64,000 nt of DNA, taken from the NCBI RefSeq assembly GCF_009882985.1, contig NZ_WTUZ01000010.1, positions 248,352 to 312,351 on the forward strand, in the 5' to 3' direction. This document shows positions 35,718 to 42,792 of this stretch, piece by piece. The notes beneath the pieces are model-generated. The model was not told where the DNA came from and searched no databases. It saw nothing but the letters and a program-made list of their open reading frames with translations. The number at the start of each line of letters is the position of its first letter. The stretch's first letter is position 1. Source of the DNA: Paenibacillus silvestris (GTDB taxonomy: Bacteria > Bacillota > Bacilli > Paenibacillales > NBRC-103111). A program made the position numbers and the translations under genes.

Positions 35718-35856
35718 AACAATAAATCATCAAAACTCAAACTCATCATCAAAATCTGGAATTCCACTGATCAATATTGGGAATCAACCGTTAATTTTGA
35801 AAACCACAGCAAATCTCGAATGGTTGACTGCAATTCCATTTAAACCTATTCTCAAA

Positions 35857-36034
35857 GGAACTAGAGTCCTCTATTCGAAGAAAAGGGAGTATTCTTCTCT
35901 CTGGAGCGGAACTACAGGGTTCTATTCGCCCTCCACGGCGTGTTTATAAGGTGAATATGACGAAATAGCGGAACACAGTTCCTCTCACACCTCGAAAATT
36001 CAGCTTTTCGTGGAAATAGCGACCCCTAGTTCCC
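35857..36034. repeat. Dispersed palindromic repeat element B (GGAACT-core type)
   Basis: Non-coding. Four cores of the form GCGGAACTnnAGTTCC start at 35857, 35908, 35970 and about 36021 (spacing 51, 62, 51). The ends are inverted: GGAACTAGAGTCC on the left against the complement of GGAACTAGGGGTC on the right. CTATTCG after core 2 and CGAAATAG before core 3 give an overall dyad. Between cores 1 and 2 is a hairpin GAAGAA (35877-35882)/TTCTTC (35892-35897); between 3 and 4 CGAAAA (35993-35998)/TTTTCG (36005-36010). Aligns end to end with element C at 53023-53198. Confidence 0.85.
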
Positions 36035-36067
36035 TCCCCAACACAAATGCCCTCGGCAGTTAATAAA

Positions 36068-36093
36068 AAGGAGCTGCCCAGTGGCAGCTCCTT
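36068..36093 (-). terminator. Orphan hairpin terminator (minus-strand polarity)
   Basis: Perfect 11-bp stem AAGGAGCTGCC / GGCAGCTCCTT with a CAGT loop. On the minus strand it is followed by TTTTTATT; on the plus strand no T-run follows. No minus-strand gene is visible to its right before 37090, which itself ends in another terminator, so its transcript is unknown. Confidence 0.6.
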
Positions 36094-36159
36094 CGTCTCA
36101 TATCGGGTAATTTTTGATTATACTAGACTTTCCTTTGAAAAACGGGGCTATTTTTCTTA

Positions 36160-36174
36160 TAATAATCATTATCG
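36160..36174. promoter_or_regulatory. Fur-box-like sequence
   Basis: TAATAATCATTATCG matches the 7-1-7 Fur consensus TGATAATnATTATCA at all but two specified positions. It lies 22 bases upstream of a small Cys-containing ORF at 36197 and about 200 bases before the FusB-like gene. Confidence 0.5.
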
Positions 36175-36196
36175 CAGGTATAAGGAGTTGGTTTCG

Positions 36197-36298
36197 ATGG
36201 CAATATACGATTGCCAGATTGGCACAGTCTCATGCAAAGCCTGTTTTGGAGGCGATACTTTGCATGGGCGAGAAATGAGCAATACGAATATCGCCTAA
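36197..36298 (+). CDS. Small Cys-containing ORF (33 aa), possible leader or small protein
   Basis: 33 codons, beginning MAIYDCQIGTVSCKACFGGD and ending in SNTNIA. AAGGAG stands 9 bases before the ATG, and a Fur-like box lies just upstream. Three cysteines in a C-x6-C-x2-C pattern plus a His suggest metal or redox chemistry. It ends 77 bases before the FusB-like gene, so it could be an iron-controlled small protein or a leader peptide for that gene. I do not recognise it. Confidence 0.45.
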   Translation: MAIYDCQIGTVSCKACFGGDTLHGREMSNTNIA

Positions 36299-36375
36299 TT
36301 GAGCATCTATCGGTTCCACGATTTGGCTTTGCACCTTATTAATTTTACTAATAATAAAATGAGGGGCTGTTCCAC

Positions 36376-37029
36376 ATGTGTGAACCATTTATAAGCAATC
36401 ATCAATTCAATGATATTAAGAAACAAGCAGGGATTCTGGAGCACGCGATACGAACGAACGCAGATCCGAAAGTGTTGGAATCCGTTAGATATAGTGCTGA
36501 ATCGAAAATCTCTGAATTATTTCCAGACGCTTCAGACAACCAGAAACAAATGCTGGAAACCATTTTCAAACTGCGGACAGCAGACGATTTTCAAAAACAT
36601 CTAAAGGCATTAGAGCCTTATTTAGTGGAATTCCCGCAAATTAGTGCAAAGCAGATTCTGAAACTATTTCCCAAAAATAAAAAACTAAAGCTGCCTGATT
36701 TATTAGCCATAGACTTTCGGTATATCACCTATCTTAGCTGGGTTGATATATCCACGAATAAGCTATTCATTGTTTATCAGCTAAACGGGCAATTCGTTGG
36801 GATAGAGGGCAAATACACCCCTACGAACAAGAAGAGCTTTTGCTTTTTATGCAATAGGTATGAAGAACTTGCTTTATTTACGGCAATCTCCAAAAAAAGG
36901 CCCGCTCACACGACGCCTGATTATTATAAAGCAGTTGGTAACTATTTATGTATGAATGGTCATGAATGCAATAAGAACTTGACGGATGTTTCTGCGTTAA
37001 TAAAGTTTATTGAAACTGTTATCGGTTAA
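36376..37029 (+). CDS. FusB/FusC-family elongation factor G-binding protein
   Basis: 217 aa, the size of FusB (213 aa). N-terminal helical bundle (FISNHQFNDIKKQAGILEHA onward) and a C-terminal treble-clef zinc finger with SFCFLCNRYEELALFTAISK and, later, NYLCMNGHECNKNL: Cys-x2-Cys and Cys/His...Cys ligands as in FusB. Family proteins bind EF-G and free it from ribosomes stalled with fusidic acid; chromosomal homologues in Bacillales may act in normal translation or metal-related stress. GAGGGG precedes the ATG by about 9 bases. Ends at a strong bidirectional terminator. Confidence 0.85.
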   Translation: MCEPFISNHQFNDIKKQAGILEHAIRTNADPKVLESVRYSAESKISELFPDASDNQKQMLETIFKLRTADDFQKHLKALEPYLVEFPQISAKQILKLFPKNKKLKLPDLLAIDFRYITYLSWVDISTNKLFIVYQLNGQFVGIEGKYTPTNKKSFCFLCNRYEELALFTAISKKRPAHTTPDYYKAVGNYLCMNGHECNKNLTDVSALIKFIETVIG

Positions 37030-37033
37030 AAGA

Positions 37034-37076
37034 AAGACCGGGACCTCTAGCTTCATAAGGTCCCGGTCTCTTTATT
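37034..37076. terminator. Bidirectional terminator between FusB-like and epimerase genes
   Basis: AAGACCGGGACCT pairs with AGGTCCCGGTCTC around a loop of about 11 bases. TTTATTT follows on the plus strand and TTTCTTTT on the minus strand. It ends the two convergent genes. Confidence 0.9.
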
Positions 37077-37089
37077 TCGTTAGTCGGTA

Positions 37090-37962
37090 TTAAATGGCCG
37101 GAATTTCAGAAGGCACCTTCAAATTCGATACATCGATACCTTTTTCATCACGAGCTTTCAAGTCTTTCAAAAACGAAAGGAAGTTATAACGAGGTTTCCA
37201 ACCCAGCATTTCTTCGGCCTGAGATAGGTCATGTTGTTCTACTTGCTCAGGTAATTCGATCTCATATTTGTTCAGTAAATGGATGGCGCCTGGAACTTGC
37301 GACTCGCACCATGCAGGACCCTTTTGCCTAAAGTTTTGAATGACCTCCGTCGGCATACCATGATTCGTATGTACAATTGTACGAAATAGCCCTACTCTCT
37401 TCTCCAAAACAGCCTGAACAGCAGCAACGGTTGCTTCAGCGACATCCCTTCTATCCACACCATTGCGAAGCAGACGTGCGCCGAACTCTAGGTAGGGCCG
37501 AGGAATAAACTCATGGTAACGAAGCATGGCTATCGAGGCGCCTGTCATTTCATGATAAGTTTTGCACAAATCTTCACCAATCACTTTACTAACTCCGTAG
37601 ACCGATCCCCATCCATAGGCCATTGAAGAAGCATAGACGATAGATTGAATGCCGGCTTGCTTGCAGGCTTCCATCACATGAAATGTACCATCCACATTTA
37701 CAGCAAAAATAGTTTCATCACTTACAGGCGGTTGATGTGCGCAGTGCCATGCTGCTAGATGAACAACCGCATCCATTCCTTGCACGGCTAAGCGAATATC
37801 ACCAGGGGATCTTGTGTCGCACCGAATGAATTCGAGTTCTCTTAAATCGTCCGCAATAGGAGGCATAATATCTGCCATCCTAACGGAATAACCTGCTTGA
37901 ACTAAGGCTCTGCACACCGCCTGACCACCATTGCCCGCGGCACCGGTAACAAGAACTTTCAT
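37090..37962 (-). CDS. NAD-dependent epimerase/dehydratase family protein (extended SDR)
   Basis: 290 aa. Glycine-rich NAD loop MKVLVTGAAGNGGQAVCRAL at the N-terminus, strand-2 acidic residue in RMADIMPP, AAWHCAHQPPVSDETIFAVN, catalytic Ser in VYASSMAYGWG and the YxxxK pair in VYGVSKVIGEDLC. The C-terminal part (TVHTNHGMPTEVIQNF, EEMLGWKPRYN) suits a UDP-sugar or sugar-acid dehydrogenase/epimerase such as uronate dehydrogenase. Start set at 37962 (AGGTGG upstream) instead of a GTG at 37974. It stands alone between terminators. The exact substrate is not determined; a uronate would suit the region. Confidence 0.88.
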   Translation of the reverse strand: MKVLVTGAAGNGGQAVCRALVQAGYSVRMADIMPPIADDLRELEFIRCDTRSPGDIRLAVQGMDAVVHLAAWHCAHQPPVSDETIFAVNVDGTFHVMEACKQAGIQSIVYASSMAYGWGSVYGVSKVIGEDLCKTYHEMTGASIAMLRYHEFIPRPYLEFGARLLRNGVDRRDVAEATVAAVQAVLEKRVGLFRTIVHTNHGMPTEVIQNFRQKGPAWCESQVPGAIHLLNKYEIELPEQVEQHDLSQAEEMLGWKPRYNFLSFLKDLKARDEKGIDVSNLKVPSEIPAI

Positions 37963-38047
37963 GACGGACACCACCTAACTTCGTATTTGGATTATCTATT
38001 CGTCATCTTTCAGAATACACCTGCCAATGTGGTAAAATTAGCCAAAA

Positions 38048-38074
38048 AACCCCCGAAGTTAACCTTCGAGGGTT
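38048..38074 (-). terminator. Terminator of the 47-aa small gene
   Basis: On the minus strand AACCCTCGAAG pairs with CTTCGGGGGTT around GTTAA and is followed directly by a T-run. It lies 33 bases after the small ORF at 38107-38250, which shows that this region is transcribed on the minus strand. Confidence 0.85.
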
Positions 38075-38106
38075 ATGTATGTACGATTAAGCAAGCTTTC
38101 ACTGTA

Positions 38107-38250
38107 TTAACCTATAAGGCTTTTAGGCAGCAATTTCGTGAAAAAGCTAGTTTCATTTTCTACTTTTATTTTTTCAGGTTTCATGACTTGGTCATATTTC
38201 ATCGTATTTTGAGACATCATTTTTTCCCATGCGTACGTGTTGATATTCAA
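38107..38250 (-). CDS. Small protein of unknown function (47 aa, TTG start)
   Basis: 47 codons starting TTG, 8 bases after GGAGG (AAGGAGGACTATTCA). The peptide begins MNINTYAWEKMMSQNTMKYD and ends TKLLPKSLIG; it is Lys/Met-rich and without a signal peptide. The strong ribosome binding site and the good terminator 33 bases after the stop support a real gene that length-based predictors would miss. Plus-strand ORFs here have no comparable signals. Function unknown. Confidence 0.65.
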   Translation of the reverse strand: MNINTYAWEKMMSQNTMKYDQVMKPEKIKVENETSFFTKLLPKSLIG

Positions 38251-38365
38251 TGAATAGTCCTCCTTCAATTTCTCGGGTGTACTTCTATATCATAGCTTGC
38301 ATTTGTTCACCTGATGTAAAAAAGGATTAGATTTTTTGTAAATCTTACACGCCATGTTCGAAAAG

Positions 38366-38398
38366 AAAAAACACCGCCGGTTTCATTGGCGATGTTTT
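38366..38398 (-). terminator. Terminator of the TetR-controlled redox gene group
   Basis: Minus strand ACATCGCC...GGCGGTGT stem followed by TTTTTTC, 28 bases after the tautomerase stop. Confidence 0.8.
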
Positions 38399-38425
38399 CG
38401 ATAGCTTTATGATCGTAAACGCTAG

Positions 38426-38665
38426 TTATGATTTCGTTTTCTCAGCAAGTTTCTTGCGATATTCCAAGGCAGGTAGCCCACCCCAACCCCAATTATCGGT
38501 GTCCACTTCTTCAATAACAACGAAAGTAGATTCTAACGGTTTGTTCAAAACGTTGAGCAAGACCTCACTAACCCCTTTAATAAGCGCGGCCTTCTCTTCT
38601 GCAGTAACAGACTGACGATCTGGCGTCGTGCCCTCACGGGTCACTTGGATATTTACGATTGGCAT
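38426..38665 (-). CDS. 4-oxalocrotonate tautomerase family protein
   Basis: 79 aa. Starts MPIVNIQVTREG: after removal of Met the N-terminal Pro is the catalytic base of the tautomerase superfamily. The body (SVTAEEKAALIKGVSEVLLN, STFVVIEEVDTDNWGWGGLP) matches 4-OT-like proteins of the Bacillus YusQ/YrdN kind. GGGGAG lies ahead of the ATG at 38665; the open frame five codons upstream has no site and would bury the Pro. Likely isomerises enol/keto forms of an aromatic or reactive carbonyl compound, with the redox enzymes upstream. Confidence 0.92.
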   Translation of the reverse strand: MPIVNIQVTREGTTPDRQSVTAEEKAALIKGVSEVLLNVLNKPLESTFVVIEEVDTDNWGWGGLPALEYRKKLAEKTKS

Positions 38666-38743
38666 CGATATTCTCCCCATTCCTATTAAAATAAGATCTC
38701 TAATTTGTTATTAATTTTGCTTCAGTTACATGATTGGCTTGTC

Positions 38744-39484
38744 TTACTTAGTTCCTGCGTTTTGCCCACCATCCACATAAAGGATTTCACCAGTAACGAA
38801 GTTGGCTGAATCCAGGTATAAGACGGCATCGACGATGTCTTTGGACTCGCCCATACGACCTATCGGATGTAAACTAGCTAGCGCTTCATGTGTTTCAACA
38901 GCGTGCATAGGTGTTTTGATGACACCCGGGGAAACAGCATTCACGCGAATACCACTAGCTGCATACTCGATAGCCAATGATTTGGTAGCCGACTTCAAGC
39001 CGCCTTTCGTCAACGAGGCAAGTACAGAAGGAACGTTCACTGACGGTTGATCAACCAGACTTGTCGTAATGTTCACGATATGTCCTGATCCTTGTTTCAG
39101 CATCTCGGTCACCGCACGTTGCGTAACGTGGAAGAATCCAACGACATTCGTGGACAAATACGTTGCAAAATCCTCTTCCGTGTACTCCGTGAACGGTTTA
39201 GACATGAAAATACCAGCATTATTAACAAGTGTATCAATGCGTCCGAAGTGAGTTAATCCCTCTTCGATTAAACGCTGTGCAACCTTAGGATCGGCAATAT
39301 CACCAGCTACGAACTTCACATTTTTTCCTGTTGGATCGATTTCTTTCGCAACCTCCGCTAATGCCTCTTCACGGCGCCCATTGATGACGACTTTCGCACC
39401 CTGGTTCACCATCTCAATTGCCATAGCCTTCCCGAGACCGCTGCTTCCGCCAGTAATCACTACTACTTTTCCTTGTATCGTCAT
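38744..39484 (-). CDS. SDR-family oxidoreductase
   Basis: 246-aa classical SDR. NAD(P) loop VVITGGSSGLGKAMA at residue ~7, strand-2 NGRREEA (Arg suggests NADPH), DTLVNNAGIFMSKPF (NNAG), catalytic Ser in IVNITTSLVDQ, and C-terminal VTGEILYVDGGQNAG. In the YxxxK position I see SLTKGGLKSATKS, so the usual Tyr is not in its standard place (LASLTKGG); the active site may be altered. Part of the minus-strand group with the DsbA-like, NAD(P)H reductase, NIPSNAP and tautomerase genes. AAAGGAG precedes the ATG. Confidence 0.88.
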   Translation of the reverse strand: MTIQGKVVVITGGSSGLGKAMAIEMVNQGAKVVINGRREEALAEVAKEIDPTGKNVKFVAGDIADPKVAQRLIEEGLTHFGRIDTLVNNAGIFMSKPFTEYTEEDFATYLSTNVVGFFHVTQRAVTEMLKQGSGHIVNITTSLVDQPSVNVPSVLASLTKGGLKSATKSLAIEYAASGIRVNAVSPGVIKTPMHAVETHEALASLHPIGRMGESKDIVDAVLYLDSANFVTGEILYVDGGQNAGTK

Positions 39485-39532
39485 TGGTTATTCTCCTTTA
39501 TGATTTTCTGGATGTTGATTGCTCAAGTGGAC

Positions 39533-40162
39533 TTACATTTGTTCAAACAATTTCACAAAGTCAGCAGGTGATTGCAGACCAGATAAGCTGACTTCTTCAT
39601 TAATAACGAAGAATGGAACCCCTCTGACACCGAGTTTCTGCGCAGTAGCTTGACTTGATTCAACTTTACCTAGCTCTTCACCTTGTGTAAGGCGCTCCTT
39701 CAGGTCCGCGGCGTCACCGACTCCGATAGCTGCTCCTATTTTCACAAGTTCATTTACATCGCCTATATTAATGCCTTCTTCGAAATAAGACGTATATATT
39801 TTCTCAATTAATTGCACCTTTAAGTGCTCTGGCGCCATTGCTATTAACTGATGGGATAACACTGTGTTCGGCGTATATTTAACAAGATCCATGTTATATT
39901 TAAGACCAAAATGTTTCCCGTTATCGTCATATTGCTTCTTTCTAGCTTCAAATTGAGGAACCCCGCCCAAGCGGCCAATCATCACTTGACGATAATCTTC
40001 TCCCTCAGCACGAATACCAGGGTTAATCTGAAAAGCATTCCATCGAACGGTTGCCTTTTTACCTTCTGGCAATTGCTTTAGAGCGGTTAACAGACTAGTC
40101 GTTCCCATACGGCACCAAGGGCAACTAGTATCCATATAAACGTCAATCGCCAATTCACTCAT
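39533..40162 (-). CDS. DsbA-family (FrnE-like) thiol oxidoreductase
   Basis: 209 aa, cytoplasmic. Thioredoxin-fold protein with the CPWC motif in DTSCPWCRMGTTSL at residue ~14, an inserted helical domain, and the cis-Pro loop in KLGVRGVPFFVINEEVSLSG near the C-terminus. The FrnE branch is linked to polyketide tailoring and oxidative-stress tolerance. Starts within the ATGA overlap with the stop of the upstream NAD(P)H reductase, so the two are coupled. Confidence 0.92.
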   Translation of the reverse strand: MSELAIDVYMDTSCPWCRMGTTSLLTALKQLPEGKKATVRWNAFQINPGIRAEGEDYRQVMIGRLGGVPQFEARKKQYDDNGKHFGLKYNMDLVKYTPNTVLSHQLIAMAPEHLKVQLIEKIYTSYFEEGINIGDVNELVKIGAAIGVGDAADLKERLTQGEELGKVESSQATAQKLGVRGVPFFVINEEVSLSGLQSPADFVKLFEQM

Positions 40163-40704
40163 TTCGTCAACACCTCAGCTGGCTTCACAGTTTTAATATG
40201 ATTTACGAAATCTTTGCTGCTTTGTGCTAATCTTTCTTCCGTCACGTCAGAAGTATCGTTTAGAACAAAGTGAGGCAGATAGGTGCCACTAATAAAGCGA
40301 GTGAGTGCTTGCATTGGTGTCAAAATTTCTTCGATTGTAAAACGGTTGGACCCGGTTGTTTGATAAGACTCTTCCGTACCATAAGCCGAAATTGCAAAGC
40401 CAACTTCTTTACCCACTGTTTTCGTTGCTTCAGGCCCATAAGCCCAGTTGTATAGCAAAACAGTATCGAACCATTTTTTCAGTAAAGGCGGTGTGCTGTA
40501 CCAATATAGCGGGTATTGGAAAATGATTCGATCATGCGATTCAACCAATTGCTGCTCTCTAGCTACATCGATATTTTCGTCTGGGTACTCTTTGTGTAAT
40601 TCATGGATCGTGATATCATCATGCTTTTGCAATTCCTTTACCCATGCTTTGTTCCAATTGGATGCCTCGATGTTCGGGTGAGTTACGATAACTAAAGTTT
40701 TCAT
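40159..40704 (-). CDS. NAD(P)H-dependent flavin oxidoreductase (KefF/YwrO type)
   Basis: 181-aa flavodoxin-like FMN quinone reductase. N-terminal LVIVTHPNIEASNWNKAW (phosphate loop), then IIFQYPLYWYSTPPLLKKWF, the FMN-binding W.. block of the family, and EVGFAISAYGTEESYQ. Two-electron reduction of quinones or electrophiles protects against oxidative stress. It is upstream of and overlapping the DsbA-like gene in the TetR group. Confidence 0.93.
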   Translation of the reverse strand: MKTLVIVTHPNIEASNWNKAWVKELQKHDDITIHELHKEYPDENIDVAREQQLVESHDRIIFQYPLYWYSTPPLLKKWFDTVLLYNWAYGPEATKTVGKEVGFAISAYGTEESYQTTGSNRFTIEEILTPMQALTRFISGTYLPHFVLNDTSDVTEERLAQSSKDFVNHIKTVKPAEVLTK

Positions 40705-40731
40705 TTTTATTTGCTCCTATTCATAGTTGGA

Positions 40732-41055
40732 TTATTTGTTTGCGAAAAAGGGGACATCTTTCATAAAGATACTTTCTTGTTTCTTAACTAGCGGTCCATC
40801 AAGTTCAGAGACTCGTCTTACTTCAATCCACGCAGGATCGTTGCGGAATCTCTCATAGTTCAGGTTACGCTCCTCTAAGGAGGCATGTTCAACAACATAA
40901 TAGAGTCGGTTGCTTGATTCATCTAAATCTTCCCAGAAAAGCGTTATTTTCATATCATGCTTGCTAAATAAATCGATAACATGATCCCTGAATCTATTTA
41001 AAATAACCTGCATTTTCCCAGGGTTAACATCATAAATCCGCAGCTCATATATCAT
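40732..41055 (-). CDS. NIPSNAP-family protein
   Basis: 107 aa, ferredoxin-like alpha/beta-barrel dimer family. Characteristic start MIYELRIYDVNPGKMQVILN and the later block RNDPAWIEVRRVSELDGPLV. Members are poorly characterised and often occur with redox or monooxygenase genes. It is first in the group read 41055 to 38426; the putative TetR operator at 41108-41123 lies 53 bases upstream. AGGAGG precedes the ATG. Confidence 0.9.
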   Translation of the reverse strand: MIYELRIYDVNPGKMQVILNRFRDHVIDLFSKHDMKITLFWEDLDESSNRLYYVVEHASLEERNLNYERFRNDPAWIEVRRVSELDGPLVKKQESIFMKDVPFFANK

Positions 41056-41107
41056 TCTTAACGCCTCCTAGTCGAAAGTGCTGATTCATTCATTCATTCA
41101 ATCCGCA

Positions 41108-41123
41108 TACCTATTAAAAGGTA
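41108..41123. promoter_or_regulatory. Candidate TetR operator, copy 1
   Basis: TACCTATTAAAAGGTA has complementary arms TACCT/AGGTA and lies upstream of the NIPSNAP gene. Its reverse complement matches the sequence at 41728-41743 at 14 of 16 bases. Confidence 0.6.
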
Positions 41124-41150
41124 GATAAGTACAAAAGAAAAATACTAATT

Positions 41151-41720
41151 TTAGATTAGACCTGCAATTAAACCTTCGGCAATCACTTCAAATCTACTTT
41201 TATCCCGAAAACTTCTTGCAAGCAATTGTGCTCCTTGAAGAGAAGCGAGAAATTTATGGGCTTGCACATCCGCGGCACCTTCAAATTTAATATGCCCTTC
41301 CCTGCGCCCCTGATCCAACACGCGTTCCAGCCATGTTAAATTAGCGGTGAAAAATTGTGCTAACCTGTCCCGAACTTTCTCTGACAAAGTAGCCAATTCA
41401 GTAGAAAGCATGACACTTAAACATGTACAGTAATCCTGGACTGGACCGTCGAAAATCAAGATGAATTTACGCAATTTCTCTAGGTTGTTCTGCGTTTCGA
41501 CGTCGATTTGAGCAATTGCAGTCATAGAATGTTTGTGATACCGAGTGATCAACGCTTCTCCCAAATCCTCTTTGTTAGGAAAATGATAATGAATGCTGGC
41601 CGTTCGTATCCCAACTTTCTCTGCAATATGTGCGTAGCTGAATCCGTTAAATCCGACTTCTTGCACGATGAACTGGGCTGTGTCTAAAATAATCTCTGCG
41701 GTATTCTTATGATTGCTCAT
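41151..41720 (-). CDS. TetR/AcrR-family transcriptional regulator
   Basis: 189 aa. N-terminal HTH (ILDTAQFIVQEVGFNGFSYA, HIAEKVGIRTASIHYHFPNK) and an all-helical ligand domain with YCTCLSVMLSTELATL, in the style of YxaF/LmrA-type TetR proteins. Placed directly upstream of the five redox genes on the same strand. Matching 16-base sites in front of its own start and in front of the NIPSNAP gene indicate autoregulation and control of that group. The inducer is likely a quinone or electrophile (inference from the controlled enzymes). Confidence 0.93.
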   Translation of the reverse strand: MSNHKNTAEIILDTAQFIVQEVGFNGFSYAHIAEKVGIRTASIHYHFPNKEDLGEALITRYHKHSMTAIAQIDVETQNNLEKLRKFILIFDGPVQDYCTCLSVMLSTELATLSEKVRDRLAQFFTANLTWLERVLDQGRREGHIKFEGAADVQAHKFLASLQGAQLLARSFRDKSRFEVIAEGLIAGLI

Positions 41721-41727
41721 TGTGTTC

Positions 41728-41743
41728 TACCTTTTAGTAGATA
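41728..41743. promoter_or_regulatory. Candidate TetR operator, copy 2
   Basis: TACCTTTTAGTAGATA, 8 bases before the TetR start codon and overlapping its AGGTAG ribosome binding region. It differs at two positions from the reverse complement of the site at 41108-41123. Supports autorepression. Confidence 0.6.
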
Positions 41744-41906
41744 GAGTGTCAGCTCCTCTCTTTCTATGATAGTCAACCGCCCACTCATCATACTATGAGT
41801 CATGTCATCCTGCATAATATTGATTCATGATACTGAACATCTCAATTTCAGATACCTGCGAGTTCGGCGCATAGGCGGAACCCGGATAGCAAATCCTATT
41901 GATACA

Positions 41907-41936
41907 TGAAAAAAGCACTCTGATGAGTGCTTCTTC
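41907..41936 (-). terminator. Terminator of the LacI-controlled ABC operon
   Basis: AAGCACTC / GAGTGCTT stem with a 4-base loop. On the minus strand it is followed by TTTT, starting one base after the last gene's stop. Confidence 0.9.
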
Positions 41937-41937
41937 A

Positions 41938-42789
41938 TTATGTTACGCATGTTTCATATATTAGTAGGGACCCGCTGTTATCATCAGGGACGGCATAAAG
42001 TCTAATCACTTGACCAGCGCTCTCAAGAAACACCGGATTACGAGTAATCACATGACCTTGCGGAGAAAATTCAGTAATAGGTATTTCATGAACCGCCGTC
42101 AGCGTTCTCAGGTCTATCAGGGCTAATCCACCTAACTCGTACGGCTTGGATTGGCTAGCAGGATTGACGAGCTCAGAGATACCGCTCAGAATCACTTTTC
42201 CGTCACCTACATAATGACCATCTTGATAGTCGATAAAATGACTCGTATTGTCTTTCTCCAGCATCTGCTGTCCGCTTAGATCCCATTCATAGAATTTGCG
42301 CGAACCCCAGCTATTGCCGATTAGCTTTCCACTCTGGCCTTCACGCACTAATCCTCCGATATGATCCTGAACTCGGAACGATTCTTCTGCTTTCAAAGTG
42401 ACAGGATCTACTTGGTAAACAATAGATTGACTGTGAGGGCGATATTCGGCGACAGGCACCCAAATATGAGTACCATCATAATCAATACCACCTGGATGAT
42501 AAATATCTCCTTCACCCAATGTAATCTCATCCACAAGCTTCCCTTGGAAATCAAATACGAATAAGTGGCCAATCCCCTTGCCAGGTGTACGATCATAACG
42601 GTGATTAGGTGTGTCAATTCTAATTGGCGCTTCGATAAGTTCAACGGAGGACATATAAAAGAGATCGCCGATTCGCACCATCCCCTGGGAATGGTAATTG
42701 TTGAATTGAAGCTCAATTTGTTTTTGTTGCTGCCATTTTGTGCGTCGTGAAAGATTTCGGAACAGCACGATGAGATTCTGATCATCCAT
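41938..42789 (-). CDS. Beta-propeller protein, DUF6454-like
   Basis: 283 aa, no signal peptide. Repeating beta-blade pattern with GIGHLFVFDFQGKLVDEITL, YHPGGIDYDGTHIWVPVAEY, YQVDPVTLKAEESFRVQDHI, GNSWGSRKFYEWDLSGQ and ELGGLALIDLRTLTAVHEIP. This resembles the DUF6454 family as I remember it, which has no assigned reaction. The His and Asp in HPGGIDYDG and HIGGL could form a metal site (inference). Three bases after the GDPD-like gene in the LacI/ABC operon, so it may process the same phosphodiester or sugar. Confidence 0.7.
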   Translation of the reverse strand: MDDQNLIVLFRNLSRRTKWQQQKQIELQFNNYHSQGMVRIGDLFYMSSVELIEAPIRIDTPNHRYDRTPGKGIGHLFVFDFQGKLVDEITLGEGDIYHPGGIDYDGTHIWVPVAEYRPHSQSIVYQVDPVTLKAEESFRVQDHIGGLVREGQSGKLIGNSWGSRKFYEWDLSGQQMLEKDNTSHFIDYQDGHYVGDGKVILSGISELVNPASQSKPYELGGLALIDLRTLTAVHEIPITEFSPQGHVITRNPVFLESAGQVIRLYAVPDDNSGSLLIYETCVT

Positions 42790-42792
42790 GTG

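Noticed and set aside
35668..35949. 93-codon plus-strand ORF upstream of and into element B
   Set aside because: No Shine-Dalgarno sequence, low-complexity composition, runs into the repeat; no recognisable domain.
36047..36298. 83-codon ORF that includes the orphan terminator
   Set aside because: Its first 50 codons cross a perfect hairpin; only the internal ATG at 36197 has a proper ribosome binding site, so the short form was kept.
41084..41099. Four tandem ATTC units upstream of the NIPSNAP gene
   Set aside because: Too short and outside the coding frame to argue for phase variation; probably chance.
41845..41895. Possible fourth repeat element (GTTCGG...CGGAAC near 41865)
   Set aside because: Only one weak pair is present, without the 51/62/51 spacing or inverted ends.
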